A DNA stretch of 5,217 bases from Streptosporangiaceae bacterium (lineage in GTDB: Bacteria; Actinomycetota; Actinomycetes; Streptosporangiales; Streptosporangiaceae): positions 1-5,217 of the forward strand of contig JASHSO010000009.1 in the NCBI GenBank assembly GCA_030038715.1, given 5' to 3'. Numbering within the stretch: the stretch's first letter is position 1; the number at the start of each line of letters is the position of its first letter. Shown piece after piece: positions 1 to 4,830 of this stretch. Below the pieces are notes generated by a model. That model was given only the letters and a program-made list of their open reading frames with translations, made no database searches and was not told the DNA's origin. Both the position numbers and the translations under genes were made by a program.

Positions 1-178
1 CCATATCCATCTCCTCGTCTGGAATCACCGAACGATCAGGAAAATCGGAAGACGGATCAGCTTGATCCTCGCGGCTTCTGTTACCCCTGCCCATCTCGTG
101 GCGCAGGAAGGTCACGATTGCGATCAGCACGGCCGCGCATACGAGCAGCGGGGGCGTGAGCACCGACAAGTCCTTCAT
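1..178 (-). CDS. Small single-pass membrane protein, N-terminal part (runs off left edge)
   Basis: I do not recognise this gene. From an ATG at 178 the minus strand reads open for 59 codons to the window edge, so the C-terminus is missing. The protein begins MKDLSVLTPPLLVCAAVLIA. Residues about 8–25 form one hydrophobic segment, followed by a basic patch (RHEMGRGNRSR, about 26–36) and then an acidic, Asp/Pro/Ser-rich tail. By the positive-inside rule the tail would be cytoplasmic, giving a single-pass membrane anchor. A GAGG lies 11 nt before the ATG, a weak but usable ribosome binding site. An in-frame GTG at 238 would add 20 residues; I prefer the ATG because it puts the membrane segment near the N-terminus. 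It lies 187 bp downstream of the argA-like gene on the same strand, so it could be co-transcribed or have its own promoter. The reading frame with a clear hydrophobic-then-charged pattern supports a real gene; the function is unknown. Confidence 0.62.
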   Translation of the reverse strand, partial: MKDLSVLTPPLLVCAAVLIAIVTFLRHEMGRGNRSREDQADPSSDFPDRSVIPDEEMDM

Positions 179-365
179 GACGCTGCCAGCCTCAGGCTCG
201 CCAACAGCGATCGGACGGCAGACGAGTTGTAACGGCACCCGCAGGCCGCCGCACGGCCGCAACGATCAACCGCGCAGCCAGCGGGCTCGCCCGGTGATTG
301 CACATATCCCAAGCACGGAACCGGTACTCGTGCCAGCATCTATCTGCCAGAATCAGGTATTGCTG

Positions 366-866
366 CTACATCCGCAACAGCATCCTGGTGTTACCGAGCG
401 TGTTGGGTTTAACCCGGTCAAGATCGAGGAACTCGGCGACACCCTCGTCATAAGATCTTAGCAACTCGGCATACACTTCCGGTGTGGCGGCGACGCCGCT
501 GATCTCGGCGAAGCCATGACGCCGGAAGAAGTCCACGGCGAAAGTCAGCACGAACACGCGGGTGACACCCAGTTCTCTGGCAGCCTCAAGCAGCGCAAGA
601 ACTATCTGATTCCCGACACCACGCGCCTGATGGTCAGCGGCCACCGCAACAGTGCGAAGCTCCGCCAAGTCCTCCCACATCACATGGAGTGCCCCACAGC
701 CGACAACCGCCCCGTCCGGGGTGCACGCCACCCAGAATTCCTGGATGTCCTCGAACAGGGTCACCGTCGGCTTATCGAGAAGTCGGCCGGATTTTACGTT
801 GGCGTCCACCAGCGCCCGGATGGCCCGCACATCCGCGGTCCTCGCGCGCCTGACGTCGCAATCCAT
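366..866 (-). CDS. argA: Amino-acid N-acetyltransferase (ArgA, Rv2747-type GNAT)
   Basis: A 166-residue single-domain GNAT enzyme. Its family transfers acetyl from acetyl-CoA to the amino group of L-glutamate (also reported for glutamine in mycobacteria), the first step of arginine biosynthesis, in the cytoplasm. Segments shared with the mycobacterial Rv2747 type are the start (VRRARTADV, residues 5–13), EFWVA (43–47), VVGCGALHVMW (54–64), RTVAV (71–75), the acetyl-CoA pyrophosphate loop QARGVG (80–85), RVFVLTF (103–109), FFRRHGF (113–119), GVAEFLDL (142–149), VKPNTLGN (152–159) and RMLL (161–164). This family is much shorter than the E. coli ArgA fusion because it lacks the kinase-like domain. 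I chose the ATG at 866: it gives the family's length and has GAGGGTGG 7 nt upstream. Extension to an ATG at 980 would add 38 residues of low-complexity sequence over that ribosome binding site. It is divergent from the NlpC/P60 gene; an ARG-box-like palindrome lies 151 bp upstream. Confidence 0.92.
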   Translation of the reverse strand: MDCDVRRARTADVRAIRALVDANVKSGRLLDKPTVTLFEDIQEFWVACTPDGAVVGCGALHVMWEDLAELRTVAVAADHQARGVGNQIVLALLEAARELGVTRVFVLTFAVDFFRRHGFAEISGVAATPEVYAELLRSYDEGVAEFLDLDRVKPNTLGNTRMLLRM

Positions 867-968
867 ACCGTTGCCACCCTCACTGCTCACGTCGGCTCTT
901 GGGCCTGCATCGCCACGATCCGAGCCCCAGCATCCCAAACCGTCCAAGGACTGGCAACGCGATTGCCC

Positions 969-984
969 ACTGATAGTCATCAGT
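969..984. repeat. Inverted repeat, 6-bp arms, 4-bp spacer
   Basis: ACTGAT (969–974) is followed by AGTC and its exact reverse complement ATCAGT (979–984). It lies about 103 bp upstream of the argA start. Perfect 6-bp arms this close can arise by chance, but the site sits in a run of dyads (next at 988–995, ATACGTAT) and could be part of the argA promoter-operator. I cannot assign a regulator. Confidence 0.35.
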
Positions 985-1002
985 CACATACGTATTGCCG
1001 CG

Positions 1003-1040
1003 GAGCGTGATCCAGGCGCATAGCTATGCACATCACGCTC
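1003..1040. repeat. Inverted repeat, perfect 9-bp arms
   Basis: GAGCGTGAT (1003–1011) is the exact reverse complement of ATCACGCTC (1032–1040), with a 20-bp spacer. The spacer holds a second dyad, GCATAGCTATGC (1018–1029), whose centre is displaced by 2 bp. The nested arrangement may be an operator with two classes of half-site, or a cruciform or hairpin. No T-run follows on either strand, so it does not look like an intrinsic terminator. A third copy of ATCACGC follows at 1043–1049. Confidence 0.6.
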
Positions 1041-1049
1041 AGATCACGC
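1005..1049. repeat. Three ATCACGC elements, one inverted, two direct 11 bp apart
   Basis: ATCACGC occurs at 1032–1038 and 1043–1049, exactly 11 bp apart (about one helical turn), and inverted as GCGTGAT at 1005–1011. A further ATCACG lies at 1188–1193 within the GTGA-N6-TCAC box. Same-face spacing of a 7-bp element suggests a protein-binding array. The regulator cannot be named from the sequence. Confidence 0.45.
1017..1030. promoter_or_regulatory. Candidate ARG box (ArgR operator) upstream of argA
   Basis: The 14 bases CGCAT-AGCT-ATGCA have the ArgR geometry of 5-bp half-sites around a 4-bp core. ArgR boxes are TGAAT-N4-ATTCA in E. coli, with TGCAT/ATGCA-like halves in GC-rich actinobacteria. 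Only the first base (C for T) departs from a TGCAT-N4-ATGCA palindrome. ARG boxes usually come in pairs 2–3 bp apart; directly to the left, 1001–1014 gives only a degenerate partner (right half ATCCA, one mismatch; left half poor). The gene it would control is the first enzyme of arginine synthesis, which is why I favour ArgR. Its distance of 151 bp from the argA start means the promoter would need a fairly long leader. The assignment is inference from motif plus neighbour. Confidence 0.45.
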
Positions 1050-1178
1050 CGCCCCGTCCTGTCCGCCAAATGCCGTGTGAACTGCGACGATGCGAGATCT
1101 TGCGGACTAGCAGCGCACCGCAACTCGGCACTGCCACGATCGGCCTAGCCCGTCGCGGTAATACGCCAACTTCAATTA

Positions 1179-1192
1179 GTGAAAATGATCAC
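1179..1192. promoter_or_regulatory. CRP/FNR-type box GTGA-N6-TCAC upstream of NlpC/P60 gene
   Basis: GTGA (1179–1182), six bases AAATGA, then TCAC (1189–1192) match both core half-sites of the CRP-family consensus GTGA-N6-TCAC exactly. The actinobacterial regulator (Crp, Rv3676 in M. tuberculosis) uses this consensus and controls cell-wall-remodelling genes such as rpfA, so a peptidoglycan hydrolase is a plausible target. The box is 163 bp before the start codon and just upstream of a possible promoter. An alternative reading is a Zur-type half-site, since TGAAAATGAT also fits the left part of an actinobacterial Zur box; the right half does not match. Confidence 0.42.
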
Positions 1193-1201
1193 GGCAAAAT
1201 C

Positions 1202-1230
1202 TTGGCTGTTTCGCCTCGCAGCACGATCAT
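1202..1230 (+). promoter_or_regulatory. Possible promoter for the NlpC/P60 gene
   Basis: TTGGCT (1202–1207) resembles a -35 element and GATCAT (1225–1230) fits the loose actinobacterial -10 pattern (A at position 2, T at position 6), with a 17-bp spacer. A start near 1237 would put the GTGA-N6-TCAC box about 51 bp upstream and give a leader of about 120 nt containing the 1257–1292 hairpin. The -10 match is poor, so the confidence is low. Confidence 0.22.
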
Positions 1231-1256
1231 CTCGATTAATCTGCATCGCTGTCACC

Positions 1257-1292
1257 GTTGCGGTCCGCTAGGTGCTTGGCCCGGACCGCAGC
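1257..1292 (+). promoter_or_regulatory. Leader hairpin, 9-bp perfect stem, before NlpC/P60 gene
   Basis: TGCGGTCCG (1259–1267) pairs exactly with CGGACCGCA (1282–1290) across a 14-nt loop; a U–G (1258/1291) and a G–C (1257/1292) pair extend it to 11 pairs in RNA. It lies 63 nt before the GTG start. No T-run follows, so it is not an intrinsic terminator as it stands. It could be an mRNA stabiliser, part of a regulatory leader, or a DNA operator. It does not resemble the conserved core of the cyclic di-AMP (ydaO) riboswitch that often precedes actinobacterial cell-wall hydrolase genes. Confidence 0.5.
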
Positions 1293-1359
1293 AGGCCGCG
1301 GTGTTCCTGTCGTGGCCGTTCGCTGAGCGGGCGCGCCCAGGAGAGGAGACGCTAGGTGC
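1266..1359 (+). repeat. 10-bp direct repeat CGCTAGGTGC (1266–1275 and 1350–1359)
   Basis: The 10 bases CGCTAGGTGC occur twice, 84 bp apart (a multiple of three). The first copy starts at the last base of the hairpin's left arm and continues into its loop; the second covers the GTG start codon of the NlpC/P60 gene. In the same reading phase each copy reads CGC-TAG-GTG, so a stop is followed at once by a possible start. The first GTG (1272) opens 27 Arg-rich codons ending at the TAG just before the real start, but has no ribosome binding site. Chance duplication is possible. Confidence 0.4.
1329..1348 (+). promoter_or_regulatory. GC palindrome abutting a strong ribosome binding site
   Basis: GGGCGCGCCC (1329–1338) is a perfect 10-bp palindrome. 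It is followed without a gap by AGGAGAGGAG (1339–1348), which carries two overlapping Shine-Dalgarno cores. The second core ends 7 nt before the GTG at 1356, ideal spacing, and decides that start. An in-frame TAG at 1353–1355 rules out any longer N-terminus. Confidence 0.75.
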
Positions 1360-2435
1360 ACCACATGCCGCAGGGCAGGCGGGTAGCACTAAGCACCAGG
1401 TCATATGCCACGCGGTGGGAACGGGGACGCCGGATGCTCGGCCGCTGGCGGCCGACATGCTGGCGCAGCGCTGTGGCGCTGGCTGGGGTCGCCGCCGGTT
1501 GTGCGGCCATATTGCCCGGCGCGACGGCCGACGCTGCGCCAGCATCGAGCACGCCTCCGGGCCTTCAGGCAGTGCTCAACAAGGCCAACGCGCTGTCGGA
1601 TCAGATCGACAACCTCAGCGAGCAGTACGACGGGCTTAAGGTTCAGCTCGGGCAGGCACGCGCCGAACTCGCGATAGCGAGGGAGAACGCCGCGCAGGAC
1701 AGGAAGCTGTTCCTGCAGGACCAGGCCTCCATCGGCCAGATCGCCGCAGAGAACTACATGACCGGCGGCATCAGCCCGGCGCTGCAGATGCTGCAGAGCG
1801 CCACCCCGCAGTCCCTGCTCAACAGCGCCTCCATCCTGACCGAGTTGCAGGACGAGAACGGGACGAAGATCAGCCTTGTCGCCACCGCCGAGTATGCCGC
1901 ACAGCGCGCCCAGGGTGCCGCATCGCAAGAGCAGCAGCGCGCCAAGGTTCTAACGGCGGCGATGGCGGCCAAGGTCGCGCAGATTCAGCAGAAGGAGAAC
2001 TTCTTCAACAGCGAGGCGTTCAAGCAGGCCGAGGCCATCTTCCAGCAGACCGGCAGCTACCCGCCGATCCACGTCAACGGCGACTCCATCGGCGTGCAGG
2101 CACTCCGGTTCGCGCTGACCAGGATCGGCGATCCGTACGTGTGGGGCGGTGCTGGCCCATATGACTTTGACTGCTCCGGCCTGGTGGTCTGGGCATACGC
2201 CCAGGTGGGCATCACGCTCGAGCACTACACCGGCGACCTGTGGAACGAGGTCGAGCACATTCCTGTCAGCGAACTTGAGCCCGGCGACCTGGTGTTCTTC
2301 TACGCGAACGCCAGTCATGTCGGCATCTACGTCGGCGACGGCGAAATGGTGGACGCGCCGACCTTCGGCCAGGACGTCCAGATCCAGCCGGTGATGTACA
2401 ACGTCCTGGTAGGCGCCGGCGAAGTCGTGGGCTAG
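1356..2435 (+). CDS. Secreted coiled-coil NlpC/P60 peptidoglycan endopeptidase (C40, RipA-like)
   Basis: A 359-residue exported cell-wall hydrolase. Its family cuts the D-Glu–meso-DAP bond in peptidoglycan stem peptides, often to separate daughter cells. Order: Arg-rich N-terminus (1–38), hydrophobic stretch about 38–55, likely signal peptidase site after ATADA (56–60), a long Gln/Ala/Glu-rich coiled coil (about 66–230), a short linker (SYPPIHV), and the NlpC/P60 domain (about 245–359). Catalytic residues visible are Cys273 in DFDCSG and His321 in SHVGIY. The third position is Asp333 in MVDAP, where RipA has Glu and many relatives His. Other family signatures are DPYVWGGAGP (259–268) and PGDLVFF (309–315). 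The GTG start is set by AGGAGAGGAG 7 nt upstream and an adjacent upstream stop; ATGs at codons 4 and 27 are alternatives. No substrate-binding domain (SH3, LysM) is present, so the coiled coil may serve for targeting or autoinhibition. It ends in a 4-bp overlap with lysS. Confidence 0.95.
   Translation: MHHMPQGRRVALSTRSYATRWERGRRMLGRWRPTCWRSAVALAGVAAGCAAILPGATADAAPASSTPPGLQAVLNKANALSDQIDNLSEQYDGLKVQLGQARAELAIARENAAQDRKLFLQDQASIGQIAAENYMTGGISPALQMLQSATPQSLLNSASILTELQDENGTKISLVATAEYAAQRAQGAASQEQQRAKVLTAAMAAKVAQIQQKENFFNSEAFKQAEAIFQQTGSYPPIHVNGDSIGVQALRFALTRIGDPYVWGGAGPYDFDCSGLVVWAYAQVGITLEHYTGDLWNEVEHIPVSELEPGDLVFFYANASHVGIYVGDGEMVDAPTFGQDVQIQPVMYNVLVGAGEVVG
2432..2435. other. Convergent stop-codon overlap (CTAG) of NlpC/P60 gene and lysS
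   Basis: The plus-strand gene stops with TAG at 2433–2435 and lysS stops with TAG on the minus strand at 2434–2432. The palindrome CTAG thus encodes both stops. There is no spacer for a terminator, so each transcript must either end inside the opposing coding sequence or run antisense to it. Confidence 0.93.
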
Positions 2436-3955
2436 AGCCGCTCGGCCGGTTTTACCAGCGGGAACAGCACGGTCTCCCGGATCGGCGCGCCCGTCAGCAT
2501 GATCAGCATCCGGTCGATGCCCATCCCCATGCCGCCGGTCGGTGGCATCCCGTACTCCAGCGCGCGCAGGAAGTCCTCGTCGAGCTGCATGGCCTCCGGG
2601 TCGCCGCCCGCCGCCAGCAGGGACTGCGCGGTGAGGCGGGCCCGTTCCTCGACCGGGTCCACAAGCTCGGAGTAGGCGGTGGCAATCTCCGTGCCGTACG
2701 CCACCAGGTCCCACCTCTCCGCCAGCCTGGGATCCTCGCGGTGTTGCCTGGTCAGCGGTGAGACTTCGACCGGGAAGTCGCAGTAGAAGGTCGGTTCCAC
2801 CGTCCGGGCCTCGACGAGGCGCTCGTACAGCTCGAGCAGCACCTGGGCACCGGTCCAGCCGGGCTGCAGCTCGATACCCCGCTCCTTGGCGAACTTGCGC
2901 AGCTCCGGCTCGCCTGTGTCCGGGGTGACCGCCGCGCCGAGCGCCTGCGACAAAGCACCGTGCACGGTGACCGAACGCCACTGGCCGCCGATGTCATGCT
3001 CCGAGCCATCGCCGTGGCGCACGACCGTGCTGCCCAGTGCCACCACCGCCGCAGCCTGGAGCAACTCCCTGGTCAGGGTGGCCATCGTGGTGTAGTCGGC
3101 GTACGCCTGGTAGACCTCGAGCATGGTGAACTCGGGGTTGTGGGTGGCATCGGCTCCCTCGTTGCGGAAGATCCGGCCGATCTCGTATACCCGCTCGATG
3201 CCGCCGACGACCAGCCGCTTCAGGTAAAGCTCGAGCGCTATACGCAGGTAGAGGCCGAGGTCGAAGGCGTTCATGTGAGTAGTGAACGGCCGGGCGTTTG
3301 CCCCGCCGTGCAGGACCTGTAGGACCGGGGTCTCGGCTTCCAGGAACCCACGCGCGTGCAACTCCTCGCGTACCGACCTGGTGACGGTCGCGCGAACCTC
3401 GGCCATCTGCCGAGCCGACGGGTTGGTGAGCAGGTCGAGGTAGCGCTGGCGCACCCGGGACTCGGCGTCGGTCAGGCCCCGGTGCTTGTCCGGCAGCGGC
3501 CGCAGCGCCTTCGCGGTGATCGCAAACGAGTCGGCCAGTATCGAGAGCTCGCCGCGGCGCGAGGAGATGACCTCGCCGGTCACCCCGACGTGGTCGCCGA
3601 GATCGACATCCTGCTTCCAGCCAGCCAGCGCCGCCGCGCCGACCCGGTCGAGGGAGATCATGACTTGGATGTCGCCGCTGCCGTCCCTGACGGTCGCGAA
3701 GCACAGCCTGCCGCTGTTGCGGTACAGCATCACCCGGCCAGCGATGCTGACGCGTTCACCGCTTGCCGTGTCGGCGGGCAGCTCGCCGAACTTGGCCCGG
3801 ATGTCGGCGATCATGTGCGTGCGCGGGTAGCCGACCGGATAGGGATCGACGCCGGCCGCGCGCAACCGGTCTGCCTTGGCCAGCCGCACCCGCATCTGCT
3901 CGGGCACGTCGGGGTCGCCGGGTGCTCCGCCCATCGGACCCTGATCGTCTGTCAT
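2432..3955 (-). CDS. lysS: Lysyl-tRNA synthetase, class II
   Basis: A 507-residue cytoplasmic enzyme that charges tRNA-Lys with lysine using ATP. The N-terminal OB-fold anticodon-binding domain spans about 68–150 (VSIAGRVML, DGSGDIQVMI). The class II catalytic core follows: motif 1 near GFLEAETPVL (203–212), motif 2 as RVYEIGRIFRNEG (255–267) with HNPEFTMLE (272–280), the lysine-site strand GTEIATAYSEL (421–431), and motif 3 GGMGMGIDRM (474–483) with Arg482. The Thr-Ala-Tyr version of the lysine-site strand, where E. coli has Asn-Gly-Phe, is to my knowledge usual in actinobacteria. Length is normal, and the C-terminus RETVLFPLVKP is family-typical. The start is less certain: the ATG at 3955 has only a weak AGG 3 nt upstream, while an ATG seven codons in (3934) has AGGG 4 nt upstream. 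It lies 48 bp after coaX, probably in the same operon, with a hairpin between. Confidence 0.97.
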   Translation of the reverse strand: MTDDQGPMGGAPGDPDVPEQMRVRLAKADRLRAAGVDPYPVGYPRTHMIADIRAKFGELPADTASGERVSIAGRVMLYRNSGRLCFATVRDGSGDIQVMISLDRVGAAALAGWKQDVDLGDHVGVTGEVISSRRGELSILADSFAITAKALRPLPDKHRGLTDAESRVRQRYLDLLTNPSARQMAEVRATVTRSVREELHARGFLEAETPVLQVLHGGANARPFTTHMNAFDLGLYLRIALELYLKRLVVGGIERVYEIGRIFRNEGADATHNPEFTMLEVYQAYADYTTMATLTRELLQAAAVVALGSTVVRHGDGSEHDIGGQWRSVTVHGALSQALGAAVTPDTGEPELRKFAKERGIELQPGWTGAQVLLELYERLVEARTVEPTFYCDFPVEVSPLTRQHREDPRLAERWDLVAYGTEIATAYSELVDPVEERARLTAQSLLAAGGDPEAMQLDEDFLRALEYGMPPTGGMGMGIDRMLIMLTGAPIRETVLFPLVKPAERL

Positions 3956-3967
3956 CTGCCTGAGGGT

Positions 3968-3989
3968 ACCGGCGAGCGAGCCCGCCGGT
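3968..3989 (-). promoter_or_regulatory. GC-rich hairpin in the coaX–lysS gap
   Basis: ACCGGCG (3968–3974) and CGCCGGT (3983–3989) are exact reverse complements around an 8-nt loop. On the minus-strand transcript the stem ends 12 nt before the lysS ATG and begins 14 nt after the coaX stop. No U-run follows, so a Rho-independent terminator is unlikely. It could protect or process the upstream mRNA, or tune lysS translation by crowding its weak ribosome binding site. Confidence 0.5.
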
Positions 3990-4003
3990 CACTGCGGTAT
4001 CGG

Positions 4004-4816
4004 TCAGGGAAGGGCCGCCGGCCGCGGGCTATCGGCGGTGTTCCGCTCGTAGGTGAGGCGCAGGCCGACCAGCGTGAGCCATGGCTCGTAGGCGTCGATG
4101 ACCGATACTTCGTCGATCACCAGCGGAGCCAGCCCGCCCGTGGCGATGACAGTTACCGAGTCCGGGTCGTCAGGGGCGAGTTCGGCCGCCATCCGGGTGG
4201 CGATTCCCTCGATCTGGCCGGCGAAGCCGAAGATGATCCCCGATTGCAGCGCCTCGACGGTGCTTTTGCCGATCACGCGGGCCGGCCTGGTGAGCTCGAC
4301 CTTCAGCAGCTGGGCGGCGCGGCGGGACAGCGCGTCCACCGAGATCTCGATGCCCGGCGCCAGCGCGCCGCCGACGAACTCGCCGCGCTCGCTCACCGCG
4401 TCGAAATTGGTGGACGTCCCAAAATCCACCACAATCGCCGGACCTCCGTAGAGGTGCATGGCAGCTACCGCGTTCATGATCCGGTCGCTGCCGATCTCCT
4501 TGGGATTGTCATAACGCAGCGGCACCCCGGTCTTGACGCCCGGCTCCACGATCAGGGCCGGAACGTGGCCGTAGTACCGGCTGCACATCTCCCGCATCTC
4601 ATGCAGCACCGAGGGCACGGTCGAACACAGCGCGATACCGCTCACGTCCGGCCCAGCCGCAAGTGCGCTCTGCCCCAGCAGCCCGCGCAGCAGTACGGCA
4701 AGCTCGTCGGCGGTCCGTACCGGGTCGGTCGAGATCCGCCAGTGCTCGACCACCTCCGTGCCCTTGAACAGCCCGAGAACCGTGTTGGTGTTCCCCACGT
4801 CAATGGTCAGCAGCAT
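4004..4816 (-). CDS. coaX: Type III pantothenate kinase
   Basis: A 270-residue cytoplasmic enzyme that phosphorylates pantothenate with ATP, the first step from pantothenate to coenzyme A. It belongs to the ASKHA fold family and, unlike CoaA, its family needs a monovalent cation and resists CoA feedback. Visible signatures: the N-terminal phosphate loop IDVGNTNTVLGLF (5–17) with Asp6; TVPSVL (66–71); EPGVKTGVPL (91–100) and DNPKEIGSDR (103–112) with the likely catalytic base Asp111; the cation-site strand VVDFGTSTNFD (129–139); GEFVGGALAPGI (145–156); the GKSTVEALQSG stretch (183–193); and VIATGG (223–228). Length is normal. The ATG at 4816 is set by AGGAG at 4825–4821, 4 nt upstream, and by the start of homology; longer readings run into nadC in another frame. 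It lies 14 bp after the nadC stop, so tight co-transcription and perhaps coupled translation with nadC is likely. Confidence 0.97.
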   Translation of the reverse strand: MLLTIDVGNTNTVLGLFKGTEVVEHWRISTDPVRTADELAVLLRGLLGQSALAAGPDVSGIALCSTVPSVLHEMREMCSRYYGHVPALIVEPGVKTGVPLRYDNPKEIGSDRIMNAVAAMHLYGGPAIVVDFGTSTNFDAVSERGEFVGGALAPGIEISVDALSRRAAQLLKVELTRPARVIGKSTVEALQSGIIFGFAGQIEGIATRMAAELAPDDPDSVTVIATGGLAPLVIDEVSVIDAYEPWLTLVGLRLTYERNTADSPRPAALP

Positions 4817-4830
4817 CTCGCTCCTGCTCG

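Larger units (their letters stand above)
867..1355. other. 489-bp divergent non-coding region with clustered dyads
   Basis: This stretch separates the starts of two divergent genes, argA-type (left) and NlpC/P60 (right). I see no convincing gene in it: the open frames that cross it have no family resemblance and no ribosome binding site. It is richer in A+T than the flanking genes, most clearly around 1165–1245. It carries several inverted repeats and short repeated elements, listed separately. Both promoters must lie here. The length is generous for a simple divergent promoter and leaves room for several operators plus a structured 5' leader on the right-hand gene. Confidence 0.8.

Noticed and set aside
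313..333. GCACG…CGTGC hairpin downstream of argA as a terminator
   Set aside because: It has a 5-bp stem, an 11-nt loop and no T-run on the argA strand; too weak to call.
156..461. Plus-strand open frame of 101 codons at the left
   Set aside because: It runs antisense to the small membrane protein start and the argA 3' end, and its composition is not protein-like.
516..1010. Plus-strand open frames opposite argA
   Set aside because: They are antisense shadows of a gene with clear GNAT and Rv2747-type motifs, and have no homology-like features.
1237..1355. Cyclic di-AMP (ydaO) riboswitch before the NlpC/P60 gene
   Set aside because: Expected from context, but the conserved core segments (such as GGGGTGAA and the AACCCGA-type stretch) are absent.
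995..1639. Plus-strand open frame (214 codons) from the intergenic region into the NlpC/P60 gene
   Set aside because: It covers the strong ribosome binding site and overlaps the signal peptide and coiled coil in another frame. It has no ribosome binding site or domain of its own.
2437..2453. GCCG-CT-CGGC followed by CGG and TTTT as a terminator for the NlpC/P60 gene
   Set aside because: The stem is only 4 bp with a 2-nt loop, and the T-run does not directly follow it; the sequence is also the lysS C-terminal coding region.
1950..2981. Minus-strand open frame (343 codons) across the NlpC/P60–lysS junction
   Set aside because: It overlaps two genes whose motifs are unambiguous in other frames. 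The product is Arg/Gly/Ala-rich with no recognisable domain.
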